Of a stretch of 64,000 nt of DNA, positions 21,628 through 32,830 are shown one piece after another. Source of the stretch: Neoceratodus forsteri (taxonomy: Eukaryota > Chordata > Ceratodontiformes > Ceratodontidae); assembly GCA_016271365.2 (NCBI GenBank), contig CM057449.1:1562172501-1562236500 (forward strand). The letters are read 5' to 3'. The notes beneath the pieces were generated by a model that saw nothing but the letters and a program-made list of their open reading frames with translations, was not told the DNA's origin and searched no databases. The stretch's first letter is position 1, and the number at the start of each line of letters is the position of its first letter. The translations under genes were made by a program, and so were the position numbers.

Positions 21628-21990
21628 CACATACAAACAGAAGAGAGACAGAAATAAGTGCCTCAGCTGGGACTTGAACCCAGGCTGCCTGGACAACCGT
21701 TCCGGTTGCGTTGCCAGCTGCGCCACCAAGGAAACTGGGCCATTCAGGAGAACATTACTTTTCTCCAGTGCACAGCCTGGTGCTTTACAGATAATTACAA
21801 TTTCTTTTTCATTTCTTGAAAATTTAATTATCTGTGCACCAGTTGTACCTGGACAAAATATTAGCTGGGGATAGCCAAGTTCAAGTTGCTTTGCAGCGCA
21901 GTTGGTAGCACAGGAAATGGTATTCAGGTGGTTTTGGTTCAAGTCCCAGCTGAGGCACTTATTTCTTTCTCTTCTGTTTGTATGTGGATT
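21628..21990. mobile_element. Inverted pair of tRNA-headed SINE-like sequences (fold-back)
   Basis: The left arm (about 21,628-21,800) and right arm (about 21,805-21,990) are imperfect reverse complements along their whole length, with outer ends CATACAAACAGAAGAG and CTCTTCTGTTTGTATG. Each arm has tRNA-like polymerase III boxes. On the minus strand of the left arm these are TGGCGCAGCTGG (box A-like) and GGTTCAAGTCCC (box B-like). On the plus strand of the right arm they are CAGCGCAGTTGG and GGTTCAAGTCCC. No complete cloverleaf can be drawn, so they are not functional tRNAs. It could be two SINE copies inserted head-outward or a fold-back element. Confidence 0.65.
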
Positions 21991-22119
21991 GCACTGTGGA
22001 TCCTAAGAGTCCAGTGGGACCAGCTGACAGATGATCTAGAAGAGATGGCTCCTAGTAACGCTTCTTCGCAAAGCGCTCAAATGGTGGATAGAATGCAACA
22101 GCCTACTTAAGGGTGTCCC
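21991..22119 (+). pseudogene. DIRS H RT connection, up to insertion of B
   Basis: WILRVQWDQLTDDLEEM (about 21,996-22,045) matches the WTLRVQWDQHVDSLDQL block of E. The NSLLKGVPF-like end at 22,095-22,119 resumes as the TAPYQILTT block at 28,770, after B. Confidence 0.78.
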
Positions 22120-22300
22120 ATTCTAGGGATGTGGATATGTTTTCTTATCCACACTTGTTGGTATGTCCCTTTAACTCTGCGGAAGGTCTTCAAACTGTCT
22201 CCTCCACCCACCCAGGTGGTATAACCCTCGGCTCTGCCCCATGATGCCAGATCTTCCTTTCCACTCCAAGATACAGGTTGCCTCCTCTCTGCTACCATGT
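22120..22300 (+). repeat. Left ITR of DIRS B
   Basis: It starts ATTCTAGGGATGTGGATATG and is the reverse complement of 28,575-28,763. Shared inverted blocks include CTTGTTGGTATGTCCCTTT and ATGATGCCAGATCTT. Its first 45 bases are also complementary to the ICR at 28,442-28,486. Confidence 0.86.
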
Positions 22301-22429
22301 GTTGTAGGCCCTGGCTCAAAAAGCGTCAGACCGCTGAAGATTACTTTCCTGGGTTGGCAATTGTAGTAGCTGTTTCTCAAAAATGGAAGATAAATCTTCC
22401 CCGGTTTTGCTGGTGCGGTGCAGACAGAA

Positions 22430-24458
22430 AATGTGCACACCCACACTCTGCATGTGTTTACTACTTGGGTGTCAGCCATGACACCCAGGCTTATGAGATT
22501 TTGCCTTGCGTTTCAACTGAACGTCCTCAACAATCATCACCGCGCTAAGTTGGGCATGTCTGAAAAATAGAATCCACCAGTGAAATCGAAGAGGCTCGAT
22601 GGGCGGTCTCCATGGCTGTGAGGTCCACCGAGCAGTTGGAACAGATGCAGGCCTTCGAGGAAGAGGCAGCCCATGCTGTGGAGCGTTCCTCTCAGCCGAT
22701 ATTCGTTCTGCTCAACCTGGGTTCCACTTTCTCAGGCTCCTTTCAGGAGATGTGCCTTTCTCTCCCCACTAAGGACGAGGGACCTGTGGGCTCGCATACC
22801 TCTCAGACCAATAAAAAGGACAAGAAACCAAGAGATTCTTCATCTTGGCAAAGACATTCTTGGGATCAAGAGCAGTCTCGGTCCCAGGAATTTCCATCCT
22901 CGACCTCAGTTGAGATTGTGGCTTCGGACGTTGGTTTCTTGGTCCCGCCGTCGGGCCAACCGGCCAAAGTCTCGATCGAAGACGTAGTTGAGTTAACTCT
23001 CAACTCTCTGGATTGGTTGTCAGCTGAGGAAGTCGGCAACTCTCTTAACAAGACTCCGGTCTTGTTTATCCCCGATGAGGAGACCAGCTTGCTGGGAATC
23101 CTATTGAGGAGCCAGTCCTAGATCCGGGAAAATCACCTGTTCCACCGGTGTCTCCCGAGTGACACAGTCGGCCAGTCTGATCGAGATCTCAGACCCCATC
23201 GACTGACAGGCGAGGAAGCATAATCTGCCAAAAAGAGGCAATGTCACCGCTCATTTTCGTCGTCCTCGGATGAGGGGAGGCTTCAGCAGAAACTCTGTTG
23301 AAGCTATGAAGATTTGATGTGGCAACAGCTCATTCTGTCCGGGCAGAAGCCTTCGGTTTCTATACCGGCCATTACGTGGCTCTCACCTCCCAGACCGAAG
23401 CAGACTCCCTTGGAACTGATAAAATCGTTTCCCCCACCTGCGGAGCTGGTGAAACCTGCCCTGGTTCAGCCAAAACTAGTCTCTCCACTGATAGTGGTGG
23501 AGCCACCACCAAAACAGCCCTTGGGAAGGGCTCCTACGAAGGATTCCCAACCAGTCCCGGGTCTTCCTCGTAGGCTATCGGTCACGCTCATGCCTGACCA
23601 TCTCAGGCAAGTTCAGGGGGATCTTGGTGGTTGACCAATTTATCTGGATACCTCAGATTCTGACGACACTGACCTTCACTCTCACCCGCTGGATGGTGAG
23701 TCGGCCGGTAGTTTGTCAACGGAGGAAGGCCCTTCGTCCTTTCAATTGATTCTCCTCCTTATCTCCAAATCCACGGGGATGCCCCTGGAACCTGTCCAGA
23801 AATGGGCAGAGTACCCTCTTACTGACATTCTTAAAAGAGGGGATACTCCTACAGAAGCCTTTCCTGTGGCTAAAGCCATTGTTGGCCTGGCCTTGGAGCT
23901 TTGGCAGCATCCTGCCTCCTGCCAGCGCCATCTGCCCGGATGGCCCATAAGTATGCGGTACTCATTGGGTCCCTCTTGGGGTTCATGGAACATCCCTCGG
24001 CTGAAGGGTTAGTGACCACTTCTGTGTTCAATGCACAGGCAGCTCTGCCAACACAGATAGACCTCCTGACAAGGAGTCCAAAAAGTTGGACCACTCTGCC
24101 AGGAAAGTCTGTGCAGCCTCCTCCTTGGGCCTCGTCAGGCAAGCTCGAGCCGTCATCATGGCGCACTTCTTCCATGCCTCCAGGGTCCTTGGATGAAGTT
24201 CTCCGCCTCCCAGCAGACCTTCAGACTACGGTCAAGCAGGTCCTGGACCAGGGTCGTGTTGTTGCCAAGCAGCAGCTTCAGACGGCTTTGGACCTTGGGG
24301 ACTCTTGTGCCTTTTCGGTGGCAGCCACGGTTGCCTCATGCCGCAGGGCTTGGCTGAGGCTTTCCACCTTTACAGCGGATACCCAGCACAAACTCACTGA
24401 TGTTCCTTTCCTGGGCACCGATCTCTTCAGCCCATGTGTGGATGGTCACTTTCAGTGA
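22430..24458 (+). pseudogene. DIRS B Gag-like protein, frameshifted
   Basis: A Cys/His cluster at 22,400-22,500 (CVYYLGVSHDTQAYE) is a decayed form of the CLGxxHDxQxC motif. The ATG at 22,612 opens 169 codons beginning with an acidic, Gln-rich segment (EQLEQMQAFEEEAAHAVE, likely helical), then a Ser/Lys-rich stretch. The Gag core is 23,713-24,012 (VAKAIVGLALELWQHPAS) and 24,030-24,458 (LPADLQTTVKQVLDQGR, AWLRLSTFTADTQHKL). Three or more frameshifts. The same core exists in C. Confidence 0.8.
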
Positions 24459-25018
24459 GCTGAGCAGTCCAGTGCCACCTTGGACTCAGCCACTTCTGCT
24501 TAAAGTGCTCCTAGCGCCAAGAAGCAGAAGAAAAAGAAAAAGCCTTCTTGGCACCCTGCTCCTGCAGCCCAGCAGCCCTCTTTTTATGGTGGGCAGCAAC
24601 AGCAGGCACATGCTTGGTGCCCTCGGCCCAAGTCCAGGCCTCCAAAGACCCGCAGACAAGGAGGTCAGGGTTCAGGCCCTGGACCCTCTTCCTCCAAGCC
24701 TGCCCAGTGATGGGATAGGGGTTGCCACCCCTATCCCCATCATGCCAGCTCTGGGTCCTCCTGTGGGGGGTCAGCTCTGCCACTTTCTTTCCACCTGGTC
24801 CGCTGTTACCACTGACAGGTGGGTTTTAGAAGTGGTCGGCCAGTGTCTGCCTCTGGAATTCAAGCAGTACCCTCCCAGCTGAGCCGGCACCCCACGGGAG
24901 GAGAGAGTGTCAACACACACTTGGTTAGCTCTGAGATGACATAACCCAGCTCCTCCCTCAAGGAAGCAGTGGTTCAAATGGCAGATCCTCCAGTCAACCT
25001 AGGGTTTGTTACCAGGTA
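24459..25018 (+). pseudogene. DIRS B Gag tail and RT N-terminal piece
   Basis: A basic, Gln-rich tail at 24,480-24,700 ends Gag. STWSAVTTDRWVLEVVGQC (24,797-24,853) is the RT entry block. Coding then decays up to a GFVTRY-like reading at 25,000-25,016, which is completed after the MITE at 25,775 by FLVPKQTGG. Confidence 0.75.
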
Positions 25019-25772
25019 CAGTGGAACCCCAGAGATATGAACATCATGGGAAATCAGCTGTTCATAAGTTTGAAAAATTCATATCTGTGAAATCATGTAT
25101 TTCAGCAATAGAGTGAATGCTAAATAGTGGTCCTGCCAGGCGGGAGATAGTTTAGTTATTTAGATCTTCTGTTTTTTTAGTACTGTGCAGAGGTGTTATA
25201 CCACAATTCATCTGTCATCGCATATTAGAGTTTATTGATCCAGTCGGCCTGGGTCCATGCTGTAAGCCCACTCGCTCCTGCACCTTTCCCCTCTCGTTTA
25301 CTAGAGAGAGCTGATGGTATTCCTTTGCTGCACTTACCTCCAAGATGCTGGGCTTGTGGCAGTGATGCTCCATTCTCCGATCCCGACCTGGCGCTCTCTG
25401 GTGACCTTAGGTAGCTCCTGATGGTGAGAGTGGGGCAAGTGCTCCACCAGAAAAAGACTCTCCCACATTCCTGGAAGTCACCATCTTTCCCCAGCAGCCC
25501 TCGAGTCTCCAAGAGCATGTGGCAGCTCTTGCGAGATCTCAGCCCCCATGGAAAAGACTGCTGCAGCATGGTCTGTGAAGTACAAGGGATCAAAATTTCA
25601 ACTAGCATGGTGGCAAGGGCTGGGGGCTATTAATATAAGAGTCGGGGAAGGGACACCCAAATTCACGCAAGCTTGGTCTCAGTTGCAGTCAGGGGAGGGG
25701 TTGGATCAGGCCGGGCATTCGGTTGACAGGTCATTCCATAACTCTGGGGTTCATAACTCTGGGGTTCCACTG
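25019..25772. mobile_element. Tigger/pogo-like MITE in DIRS B RT
   Basis: Terminal inverted repeats begin CAGTGGAACCCCAGAG on the left and end with its complement CTCTGGGGTTCCACTG on the right. Both sides are flanked by TA (25,017-25,018 and 25,773-25,774), the target duplication of Tc1/mariner-pogo elements. The CAGTNGAACC start is typical of Tigger-type ends. Length is 754 bases, with no transposase recognised; the frames at 25,225-25,633 look like chance. The right end repeats an 18-base part of the TIR in tandem (TAACTCTGGGGTTC twice). Removing it rejoins the RT frame. Confidence 0.82.
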
Positions 25773-25774
25773 TA

Positions 25775-26570
25775 CTTCCTGGTCCCAAAGCAGACAGGGG
25801 GGTTAGCACCCCATTCTAGATCTGCATGAACTGAATCAGTTTCTCAGGCCACGCACCTTCAGGATGGTAACGCTGTCCCAGATCATACCATCCCTGGAGC
25901 AAAACATGTGGTTCTGCTCACCGAATCTCCAGGACACATTCTTTCACGTCCAAATCCGTCCATCCCACCAGCAGTTCCTCCGCTTCAGAGCAGAGAGAAC
26001 CCTATACAAGTTCCAAGCCATACCATTCGTCCTGTCATCGGTCCCACGGGTCTTCACCAAATGCATGGCAGTGGTGGCAGCCTATCTCAGGCGTCGAGGG
26101 GTCAGAGTGTACCCTTACCTCGACAGTTGGCTCTTGGCAGGTTACATCCAGCAAGAGGTAGAGAGATCCAGGGATCTGGCCTTCCAGACCTGCTCTCAAT
26201 TTGGCCTCCTGATCAATGAGACCAAGTTGGAGCTTGTGCCTTCTCAGGTGATATGCTGCATCAGGGCATAGTTCGACTGTTGTCGAGGCAGAACACAGCT
26301 CCTGGCGGACAGGGCAGAGGTTCTCTCCTTTTGCCAGATCATTTCTGGTTGGGCACTTGCACCCTACTTTCTGTGCCTTCTTGGTTACATGGTGGCCTGC
26401 ACCAGCGTGGTCTGTTGGGCTCGGTGGCATATGCACCCCCTTCAATGGGAGCTACCCACCCAGTGGACTCAGCACTTGGGTAATTTCGACCAGTTGATCA
26501 CTGTGACCCAGAAGATGTGGGACGCTTTCCAGTGGTGGACCATCCTAGACCAGTTGCAAGAAGGGATCCC
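25775..26570 (+). pseudogene. DIRS B reverse transcriptase, main piece
   Basis: FLVPKQTGG (25,776-25,802), TFRMVTLSQIIPSLEQN (25,855-25,906), then the open frame 25,864-26,271 with DTFFHVQIRPSHQQFLRF, FVLSSVPRVFTKC and the active site at 26,116, which reads YLDSWL, so the second catalytic Asp is Ser. FGLLINETKLELVPSQV closes the palm. The thumb (26,280-26,390) is frameshifted, and the connection (26,389-26,570, WTQHLGNFDQLITVTQ) is open. The active-site change makes it inactive regardless of frame breaks. Confidence 0.85.
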
Positions 26571-26960
26571 ATTTGTCCGCCCTGAGTCGACAGTCGTCCT
26601 CATGACTGATGCCTCTGTCACGGGCTGAGGAGCCACATGGAGAACAACTGGGCCCCGAGTTCTGGACCCCGAGGAATCCCAATACCATATCAACCTGTTG
26701 GAGTCAGGCGGTCAAACTGGCATTGTCAGAATTAGCTCAGCAGCTTCAGGGTCAGGTGGTTCAAGTCCAGATGGACAATACCACAACCATGTACTACCTC
26801 AACAAGCAGGGCAGCACACCCTCCCTGCTGTTGTGCTGGGAAGCACTTCACATCTGGACACTCGTGAGCCGACTGGAGGCAGATCTCCTAGCCAGCCATG
26901 TGGCAGGAGCCTTGAATCAGCTGGTGGATGCTGTCAGCCGCATAGGCGAGACATCCCACA
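26570..26960 (+). pseudogene. DIRS B RNase H
   Basis: VVLMTDASVTG (26,593-26,625) supplies the first Asp, followed at once by a stop where the others have W. A 185-codon frame (26,609-27,166) then gives QVQMDNTTTMYYLNKQG (26,764-26,815), EALHIWTLVSRLEADLLA (26,842-26,892) and NQLVDAVSRIG (26,917-26,950, the usual ADALSR with Asp kept). One frame change near 26,690. Confidence 0.85.
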
Positions 26961-27335
26961 AGTGGTCTCTCCATCCAGAGGTAGTTCACAGTCTGTTCTC
27001 CCACTGGGGCAAACCAATGATGGACCTGTTTGCCTCCAGGGAAAACACCAAGCTGAGGCTGTTTAATGCCCGCCACCCTCAGCGGGGATCACTGCAGGGG
27101 GATGCCTTCTCGAGGTTGTGGACCCCAGGCATCTTATACGCCTTCCCTCCATGCTTCTCAAGGTAAGGAGAGACAAGGCGCAGGTGATCCTGATAGCCCC
27201 AGACTGGCCCCGCCACTTCAGGTACCCAGATCTCCTCAGCCTCGGCAACAAGCTCCCGAGGCATCTTCCAGCACACCCAGACCTGATATCTGTCAATCAG
27301 GGGAAGGTATTGCATCTGGACCGTCAATCCCTGTA
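26961..27335 (+). pseudogene. DIRS B methyltransferase-like linker
   Basis: Continuous with RNase H: MMDLFASRENTKLRLF (27,017-27,065), DAFSRLW and ILYAFPP (27,100-27,150), then in another frame KVRRDKAQVILIAPDWPR (27,160-27,215). This is the best example in the window of the DIRS linker reported as a Dam-like methyltransferase. One frameshift near 27,160. Confidence 0.7.
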
Positions 27336-28395
27336 CCTGACAGCCTGATATCTGAGCGGCTAGAGTTTCAGGCTTTGGGTCTCTCTGAGGATGTACTCAC
27401 AGTAGTGAAAGCATCCAGGAAGGAGTCTACCAGAAAGTGCTACGCCTTCAAATGGAAAAGTTTTCCATCTGGTGCCAGGGCAAGGGCCTGGACCCTCTGC
27501 CCTGTCCTGTGGCGAGCATTTTAGACTATCTTTGGTCTCTGTCCAGAGTGGGTCTTCGGTCCTCGACCCTTAAGATGCACCTGGCAGCCATCTCTGCTTA
27601 TTGGGTGCAGGCCAGTTAGCAGACGGTGGCTCAGGAGAAGGTGGTCTGGCACTGTTTCAAAGGCCTCGATCACCTAACCCCTCCAGTGCGAGAACTTCCA
27701 CCTTCGTGGGATTTACTGCTAGTTTTGGCAAAGCTGATGGGCAAGCCATTCGAACCTATGCACAAGTGTGAGATGTCAAACCTGTCATGGAAGACGGCCT
27801 TCCAGGTGGCTATCACGTCCGCCAGAAGGACTGGGGAGCTCCAGGTGCTCTTGTTGGAGTGTCCTTATCTGGTCTTCCACAGGGACAAGGTTCTCTTCCG
27901 CCCCCACCCGAAATTCCTCCCAAAGGTGGTGTCAGAGTTTCACCTTAATCAGTTGTTGACTCTGCCTGTGTTCTACCTGAACTACACCTCGGATGCCAAG
28001 TACAGGCTCCATACTCTGGACCTGAGATGTGCTCTCTCGTACTATAAGGAGAGGACGGCGGAAGTTTGGGGAGATGTTTGCCACTTGTTATCTATGCTGA
28101 AGCCGCACCTGGCAGGCCTGCAGCAAAGCAGACAATTGGCAGATGGATTACATTTTGCATTGATCTCTGCTATAGGTTGGTGGATAGGGAGCCTCCCATA
28201 GGGCTAAGGGCTCATTCCACCCACCATACCACTGCGTCGGTGGCTGCTTCCAGAGACATCCCTATCCAGGAAATCTGCAGGGTTGCTACCTGGAAGACAG
28301 CAAACACCTTCATCACCCATTACCACATTGACCTTGAGTCATGCCATGATGCTGGTTTTGGGGCCTCAGTTCTCCAGTTTCTGTTCCCAAAGTAG
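27336..28395 (+). pseudogene. DIRS B tyrosine recombinase
   Basis: KASRKESTRKCYAFKWKSF (27,409-27,465) opens the N-terminal part. LRSSTLKMHLAAISAYW (27,556-27,605), then the 191-codon frame 27,626-28,201 with MSNLSWKTAFQVAITSARRTGELQVLLLE containing box-I Arg (about 27,812-27,850), FHRDKVLFRPHPKFLPKVV, YTSDAKYRLHTLDLR, and finally 28,066-28,395 with TIGRWITFCIDLCY, HSTH (28,213-28,224; HxxR Arg changed to His), QEICRVATWKTANTF and HYHIDL with the presumed Tyr. Three frames must be joined, and the second Arg is lost. Confidence 0.88.
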
Positions 28396-28429
28396 GGGGT
28401 GTGCACCTTGCCTCCCTCCTCCCAAAGAA

Positions 28430-28545
28430 CTGCTAGGTGTCTGCCAACAAGTGTGGATAAGAACATGTCCACATCCCTAGAAAAACAAGTTACTCATCTG
28501 TAACAGTAGTTCTAGGAGTGTTATATGTTGTTCATCCACACTGAC
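28430..28545 (+). repeat. DIRS B internal complementary region
   Basis: The first half (AACAAGTGTGGATAAGAAC, CCACATCCCTAGAA) is the complement of the left outer end at 22,120. The core is CAAGTTACTCATCTGTAACA. The second half (GTAGTTCTAGGAGTG, ATGTTGTTCATCCACACT) is the complement of the right outer end. Same organisation as in A. Confidence 0.87.
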
Positions 28546-28574
28546 CCACCTGACCTCCCAGCCTGTGATGCACA

Positions 28575-28763
28575 ATCTTGCTTCCAGCGGGCTAAGATCT
28601 GGCATCATGGGGCGGATCCGAGGGTTATACCACCCGGGTGGGTGGGAGGAGCCAGCTTGAAGACCTTCTGGCCAGATTTAAAGGGGAAAGGGACATGCCA
28701 ACAAGTGTGGATGAACAACATATACCACTCCTAGAAGTACTGTTACAGGTGAGTAACCTGTTA
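28575..28763 (-). repeat. Right ITR of DIRS B
   Basis: Reverse complement of 22,120-22,300, ending CTAGAAGTACTGTTACAGG and GAGTAACCTG before H RNase H resumes. Confidence 0.86.
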
Positions 28764-29254
28764 TTCTTGATTACTGCTCCATATCAGATCCTCACCACGA
28801 ATGCTTCAGGATCAGGATGGGGAGCCCACCTGGGAACTCTTCAGAAACAAGGCACGTGGAACCAGGTGGAGCGCGGTTTGCATATAAATGTCCTGGAAAT
28901 GAAAGTGGTCCTATATGGATTCCAAGCCTTCCAGAACCACATGTACCCAGGTCCCTTGTTAATGCAGATGGACTGTGTCAGTATGATGCATTAGATCAAC
29001 AAACAAGGAGGGACTAATTTTTACCCACTCTGCAGGGAAGCCATGAGTTTGGTATTGGGCTGTGGACACAGTCTAGAGCTATCAGTAGGATATGTTCCAG
29101 GCGCCCAAAATGTTTTGGCAGGCCAAATTAAGCAGGTCACAGTCCAGGATGCATGAGTGGGAACAGCTGACCTCAGTGGTCAACAACCTATTTGAATGAT
29201 TGAGTCATCCAGAGTTGGACCTTTTTGTGTCCCCACACAGTGCAAAACTGCAGA
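28764..29254 (+). pseudogene. DIRS H RNase H
   Basis: It continues H after B. APYQILTTNASGSGWGAHLG (28,778-28,835) is block 1, with Asp to Asn. HINVLEMKVVLYGFQAFQ (28,880-28,933), LLMQMDCVSMMH with a stop where Y-Y usually stands (about 28,958-28,994), INKQGGTNFYPLCREAM (28,997-29,047), VPGAQNVLAG (29,093-29,122), then a degenerate linker reading to the insertion of C at 29,255. Copy 1 is 1,641-2,130. Confidence 0.83.
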
Positions 29255-29440
29255 GTTCTAGGAATGTAGACATGTTCTTCAATCCACACTGTTTGGCATG
29301 TCTCTTTCCTCTTTAAATCTTGCCAGATGGTCTGAAAGCTGGCTCCTCCCACCTAGGTAGTATATCCCTCGGCTCCACCCCTTGATGCCAGATCTTCCTT
29401 TCCACTGGAAGATTCGGGTTCCCTCCTTGTTGCTCCCGCA
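29255..29440 (+). repeat. Left ITR of DIRS C
   Basis: It starts TTCTAGGAATGTAGACATG and is the imperfect reverse complement of 34,760-34,970. Confidence 0.82.
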
Positions 29441-29569
29441 TTGAGTAGGCCCTGGCGAACAAATCCTCAAATTACTTACCTAAACTTTAACTCATTCGAG
29501 TTTCTCCTCATCATTTTGTAATTGCAACCACAATAGAGGACAAATCCTCACCCGGGTTCCGCTGGTGCC

Positions 29570-31830
29570 CTTGTGGGCAGAAATATCTCCTACCAACCCG
29601 CATGCCTTGTGCATTTACTGCCTGGGCCATGCTCATGACACCCAGGCTTGCGACTTCTGTCTCACGTTCCTGCCTAACGTTCTGGACGATCATCTCGCAG
29701 AGCTACAGCTCAGCTGACTGGAGAAATGGAACCCACCAGTCAAATCTAAAGAGGCCCATTGGGTGAGCTCCTCGGCTGCGGGATCTACTGAACAATTTGA
29801 ACAGATGAAGGCTTTCGAGGAGGAGGAGGTGGCTCGGGCTACTGATCAGTCCTCTTCTGCTTTGGTCTTCGTCCTGCTCAAATTGGGCTCTGCCTTTTCA
29901 GCTCCTTCAAGGAGTTGTGCCAGTCTCTCCTGACCAGAGGGAGGGCCTGTTGGGTGCGCACGTCTCCTTCTCCCGTAAGAAGGATAAGTAGTCTAGAGAG
30001 GAATCGTCTCATCAACAACGTTCTTGGGATGGAGAGAGGTCTCGGTCCCAGGAATCTGCTGTTTCAACTTCGGTCAGAATTGCAGCCTCGGCCACTGGCT
30101 TCACGTTACCCCCTCATCAGGCCAGCCAGCTAAGACGTGGGACAACAACCCAGTTGAAATTATCGACCCCATCAACCTGTTGTCACTTGATGAGGCCAAC
30201 AATTCCTTGTTCAGGACTCCAGTCCTGACTGGACCTACCAAGGAGGAGACCCAAATGGCTGGGAACCTCTTCACGGTCCCTGTCCCTGACCTGGAGGAGC
30301 CACTGTTCTCCCTGGCTCCTTCTGAGCACTCCTGTCAGTCCCCCCGATGGTTGCGGTGTCTGACACTTTCGACCGACAGGCCGAAGAAATCCCTCAAATG
30401 CCATTCAGGGCATTCTAAAATGTGGTGCCACCGCCATTCATCCTTGTCCTCCTCAGAAGAGGAGAGCCTTCAACGCAAATTGTGCCAGTACTACGAGGAC
30501 CTGACGTGGCAACAGTTGATGTTGGCAGGTTTGAAGTCGACTCCGGCTTCCACGCCAGCCATCATTTGGCTGTCACCCTTTGGACCGACGCTGACTCCTC
30601 CGGAGCAGGTCGACACCATCCCTCTGCCCACTGTGCCGGTGAAGACCCTCCCAGCTCAGCTGAAACTGGCTTCTCCACCAGTTCCTGTGGAGCCACCACC
30701 TAAGCAGCCTCCCTCCGGGGCTCCTGCCAAGGAGTCTTGGCCCACTATGGGTCTTTCACACAGGTTGTCTGTCATCCTCACTCCCGACCGCCCCTGGGGG
30801 GTTGAAGGTGACATGGGTGGTCAGCCGATTTACCCGGACTCCAAGGACTCCAACTTGCATTCATGTCCATTGGACGATGAATCTATTGTGATTCTCTCGG
30901 CGGAGGAAGGTCCTGCTTCCTTCATGGGCATCCTCCATCTCATCTCTGAATCTACAGGGATGCCCTTGGAGCCCATTAAAAGACGGGCCGAATATCCCCT
31001 AACAGATATCCTGAAGAGGGAAGGTTCCCCGACAGAGGCCTTTCCTGTGGCCGAAGCCATTGTTGGCCCGGCCTTGGAGCTGTGGCAGCACCCAGCCTCC
31101 TGCCCTATGCCCCTCAGCCCAAATGGCCCATAAGTATCTGAATTCTCTCATCGGCTCCCTTTTGGGATTCACAGAGCACCCCTTAGCTGAGGGGTTGGTG
31201 ACTGAGTCTGTGTTTCGGTGCTCGGGTAATTCGGGAGATACTGATAGACCGCTGACAGAGTCCAGGAAACTGTACCATTCTGCCAAGAAAGTCTATGCTG
31301 CCTCTTCGCTTGGCATTTGTCAAGCGAGCTCAGTTGTCATCATGGCATATTTTTTTCATGCCCTCTTGGGCTCTCTGGATGAGATACTTCCTCATCTTCC
31401 CGCAGACCTCCAGACCACGGTCAAGCAGGTCTGTGACCAGGGTCGTGCTGTTGCCAAACAGCAACTCCAGACAACTCTGGTCTTGCGCCACAGTGGCGGC
31501 CTCAGTCGCCATGCACTGCAGGGCCTGGCTGATCATCTCAACCTTCACGGCAGACACTCAGCACAAATTGACAGACATGCCCTTCCTGTGCCGACTTATT
31601 CGGTCCAGGGTTGACTGTCACCTCAAGTGCATCGAGAAGTCCAGTGCCACCTTGGACTCCGTTACTTCTGCCCAGAAGGAATCTCAGAGTTCCAAAAAGC
31701 AGAATAGAAAGTCCTTTTGGCCTTCTGCCCCTGCGGCCAAGCAACTCCAGTTTCAATCTGGGCAGCAACAGCGGCAGGCTCAATCTTGGCGCCCTCGGCC
31801 CAAGTCAGGGCCTTTGTTGGCCCTGTAAGC
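29570..31830 (+). pseudogene. DIRS C Gag-like protein, second copy
   Basis: The Cys/His motif is clean here: CIYCLGHAHDTQACDFC at 29,609-29,659. A stop follows the motif region at about 29,716. The frame 30,024-31,133 (369 codons) covers the acidic and Ser/Pro-rich middle and the Gag core LELWQHPAS. 31,060-31,614 carries LPADLQTTVKQV and GLADHLNLHGRHSAQIDR. The basic Gln-rich tail runs 31,660-31,830. Compared with copy 1 it is better in the zinc motif and middle. Confidence 0.8.
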
Positions 31831-32830
31831 CTGAAGGAAAAGGTCACAGTAGCCCCTCCTCTGGACCCTCTTACAAGCCTGCACAGTGATGGGATGGGGT
31901 TGCCAACCCTTACCCATCACACACCCACTCTAGGTCTCACTCCCATGGGGGCAGCTCTCACTTCCTTTCTGCCTGGTGCTGTCTGGCGGACAGATGGGTC
32001 TTGGAAGTGGCTGGCCAGGCGCTGTCTGGAATTAGACAGTTGGGGGCTGGTGCCCCATTCTAGATCTGTATGAACTGAACCAGTTTCTCAGGTCTCGCAC
32101 CTTCAGGATGGTAACTCTTTGTCAGGTCATACCATCTCTTGGGCAGAACATGTGGTTTTGCTCCCTGGATCTGTAGGATCGTTCTTCCACATCCGATCCT
32201 TCCATCACACAAAGGTTCTTCCACTTCTGAGCAGAGGGAACCCTCTATGAGTTCCAAGCCATGTCGTTGAGCCTGTCATTGGCCCCCAGGGTCTTCACCA
32301 AATGCATTGCAGTGGTGGCAGCCCATCTTCGGCGTTGAGGGGTCAGAGTGTACCCCTATCTGGGTGATTGGCTCATAGCATGTCCCTCCAGATTGGAGGT
32401 GGAGAGATCCAGGGATCTGGCCCTTCAGACCTGCATCGAACTTGGTTTCCTGATCAATGAGGCCAAGTCAGAACTCGTACCTTTGCAGGTGATCTGCTTC
32501 ATCAGAGCAGAACTTGACTCTTGCTGAGCCAGAGCCAGACTCCCAGTGGACAGGGCGGAGGTTTTCTCCTCCTTTGCCCTATCATTTCTGGTTGGGCACT
32601 TGTGTCCTGCCCGGGACTTCCTGCGATGTCTGGGTTACATGGTGGCCTGCACCTCCATGGTCCAGTGGCATATGCGCCCCCTTTAATGGGAACTGGCTTC
32701 CCAGTGGACTCAGCAACACAGTCATTTTGACCAGCTGGTCACTGTGACCCAGAAGATATTGGATTCCTTCCAATGGTGGACCATCCTGGAACATCTGCAG
32801 GTGGGGATCCCGTTTGTCCGCCCTGAGCCA
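31831..32830 (+). pseudogene. DIRS C reverse transcriptase, second copy, dead active site
   Basis: Entry block near 31,990-32,020, TFRMVTLCQVIPSLGQN (32,099-32,150), FGLSLAPRVFTKC-like (about 32,265-32,310, broken) and YLGDWL at 32,357, again Gly for the first catalytic Asp. LGFLINEAKSELVPLQV closes the palm. Several frame changes, including single-base losses relative to copy 1 (for example 32,178-32,190). Confidence 0.8.

Larger units (their letters stand above)
22120..28763 (+). mobile_element. DIRS retrotransposon B, complete but broken
   Basis: 6.64 kb including a 754-bp MITE. Layout: left ITR, gag, RT (split by the MITE), RNase H, linker, YR, ICR, right ITR. Flanks are H RT and H RNase H. 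It belongs to the same family as C. Its 3' part is duplicated at 1-1,640. Confidence 0.9.

Noticed and set aside
21661..21735. Possible tRNA gene on the minus strand
   Set aside because: Box A-like and box B-like sequences are present, but no complete acceptor and anticodon stems can be formed, and an inverted second copy lies 150 bases away. Treated as tRNA-derived repeat.
25225..25633. Overlapping frames of 127 and 70 codons as a transposase
   Set aside because: They lie inside the Tigger-like MITE but show no DDE, helix-turn-helix or CENP-B-like motif. Probably chance.
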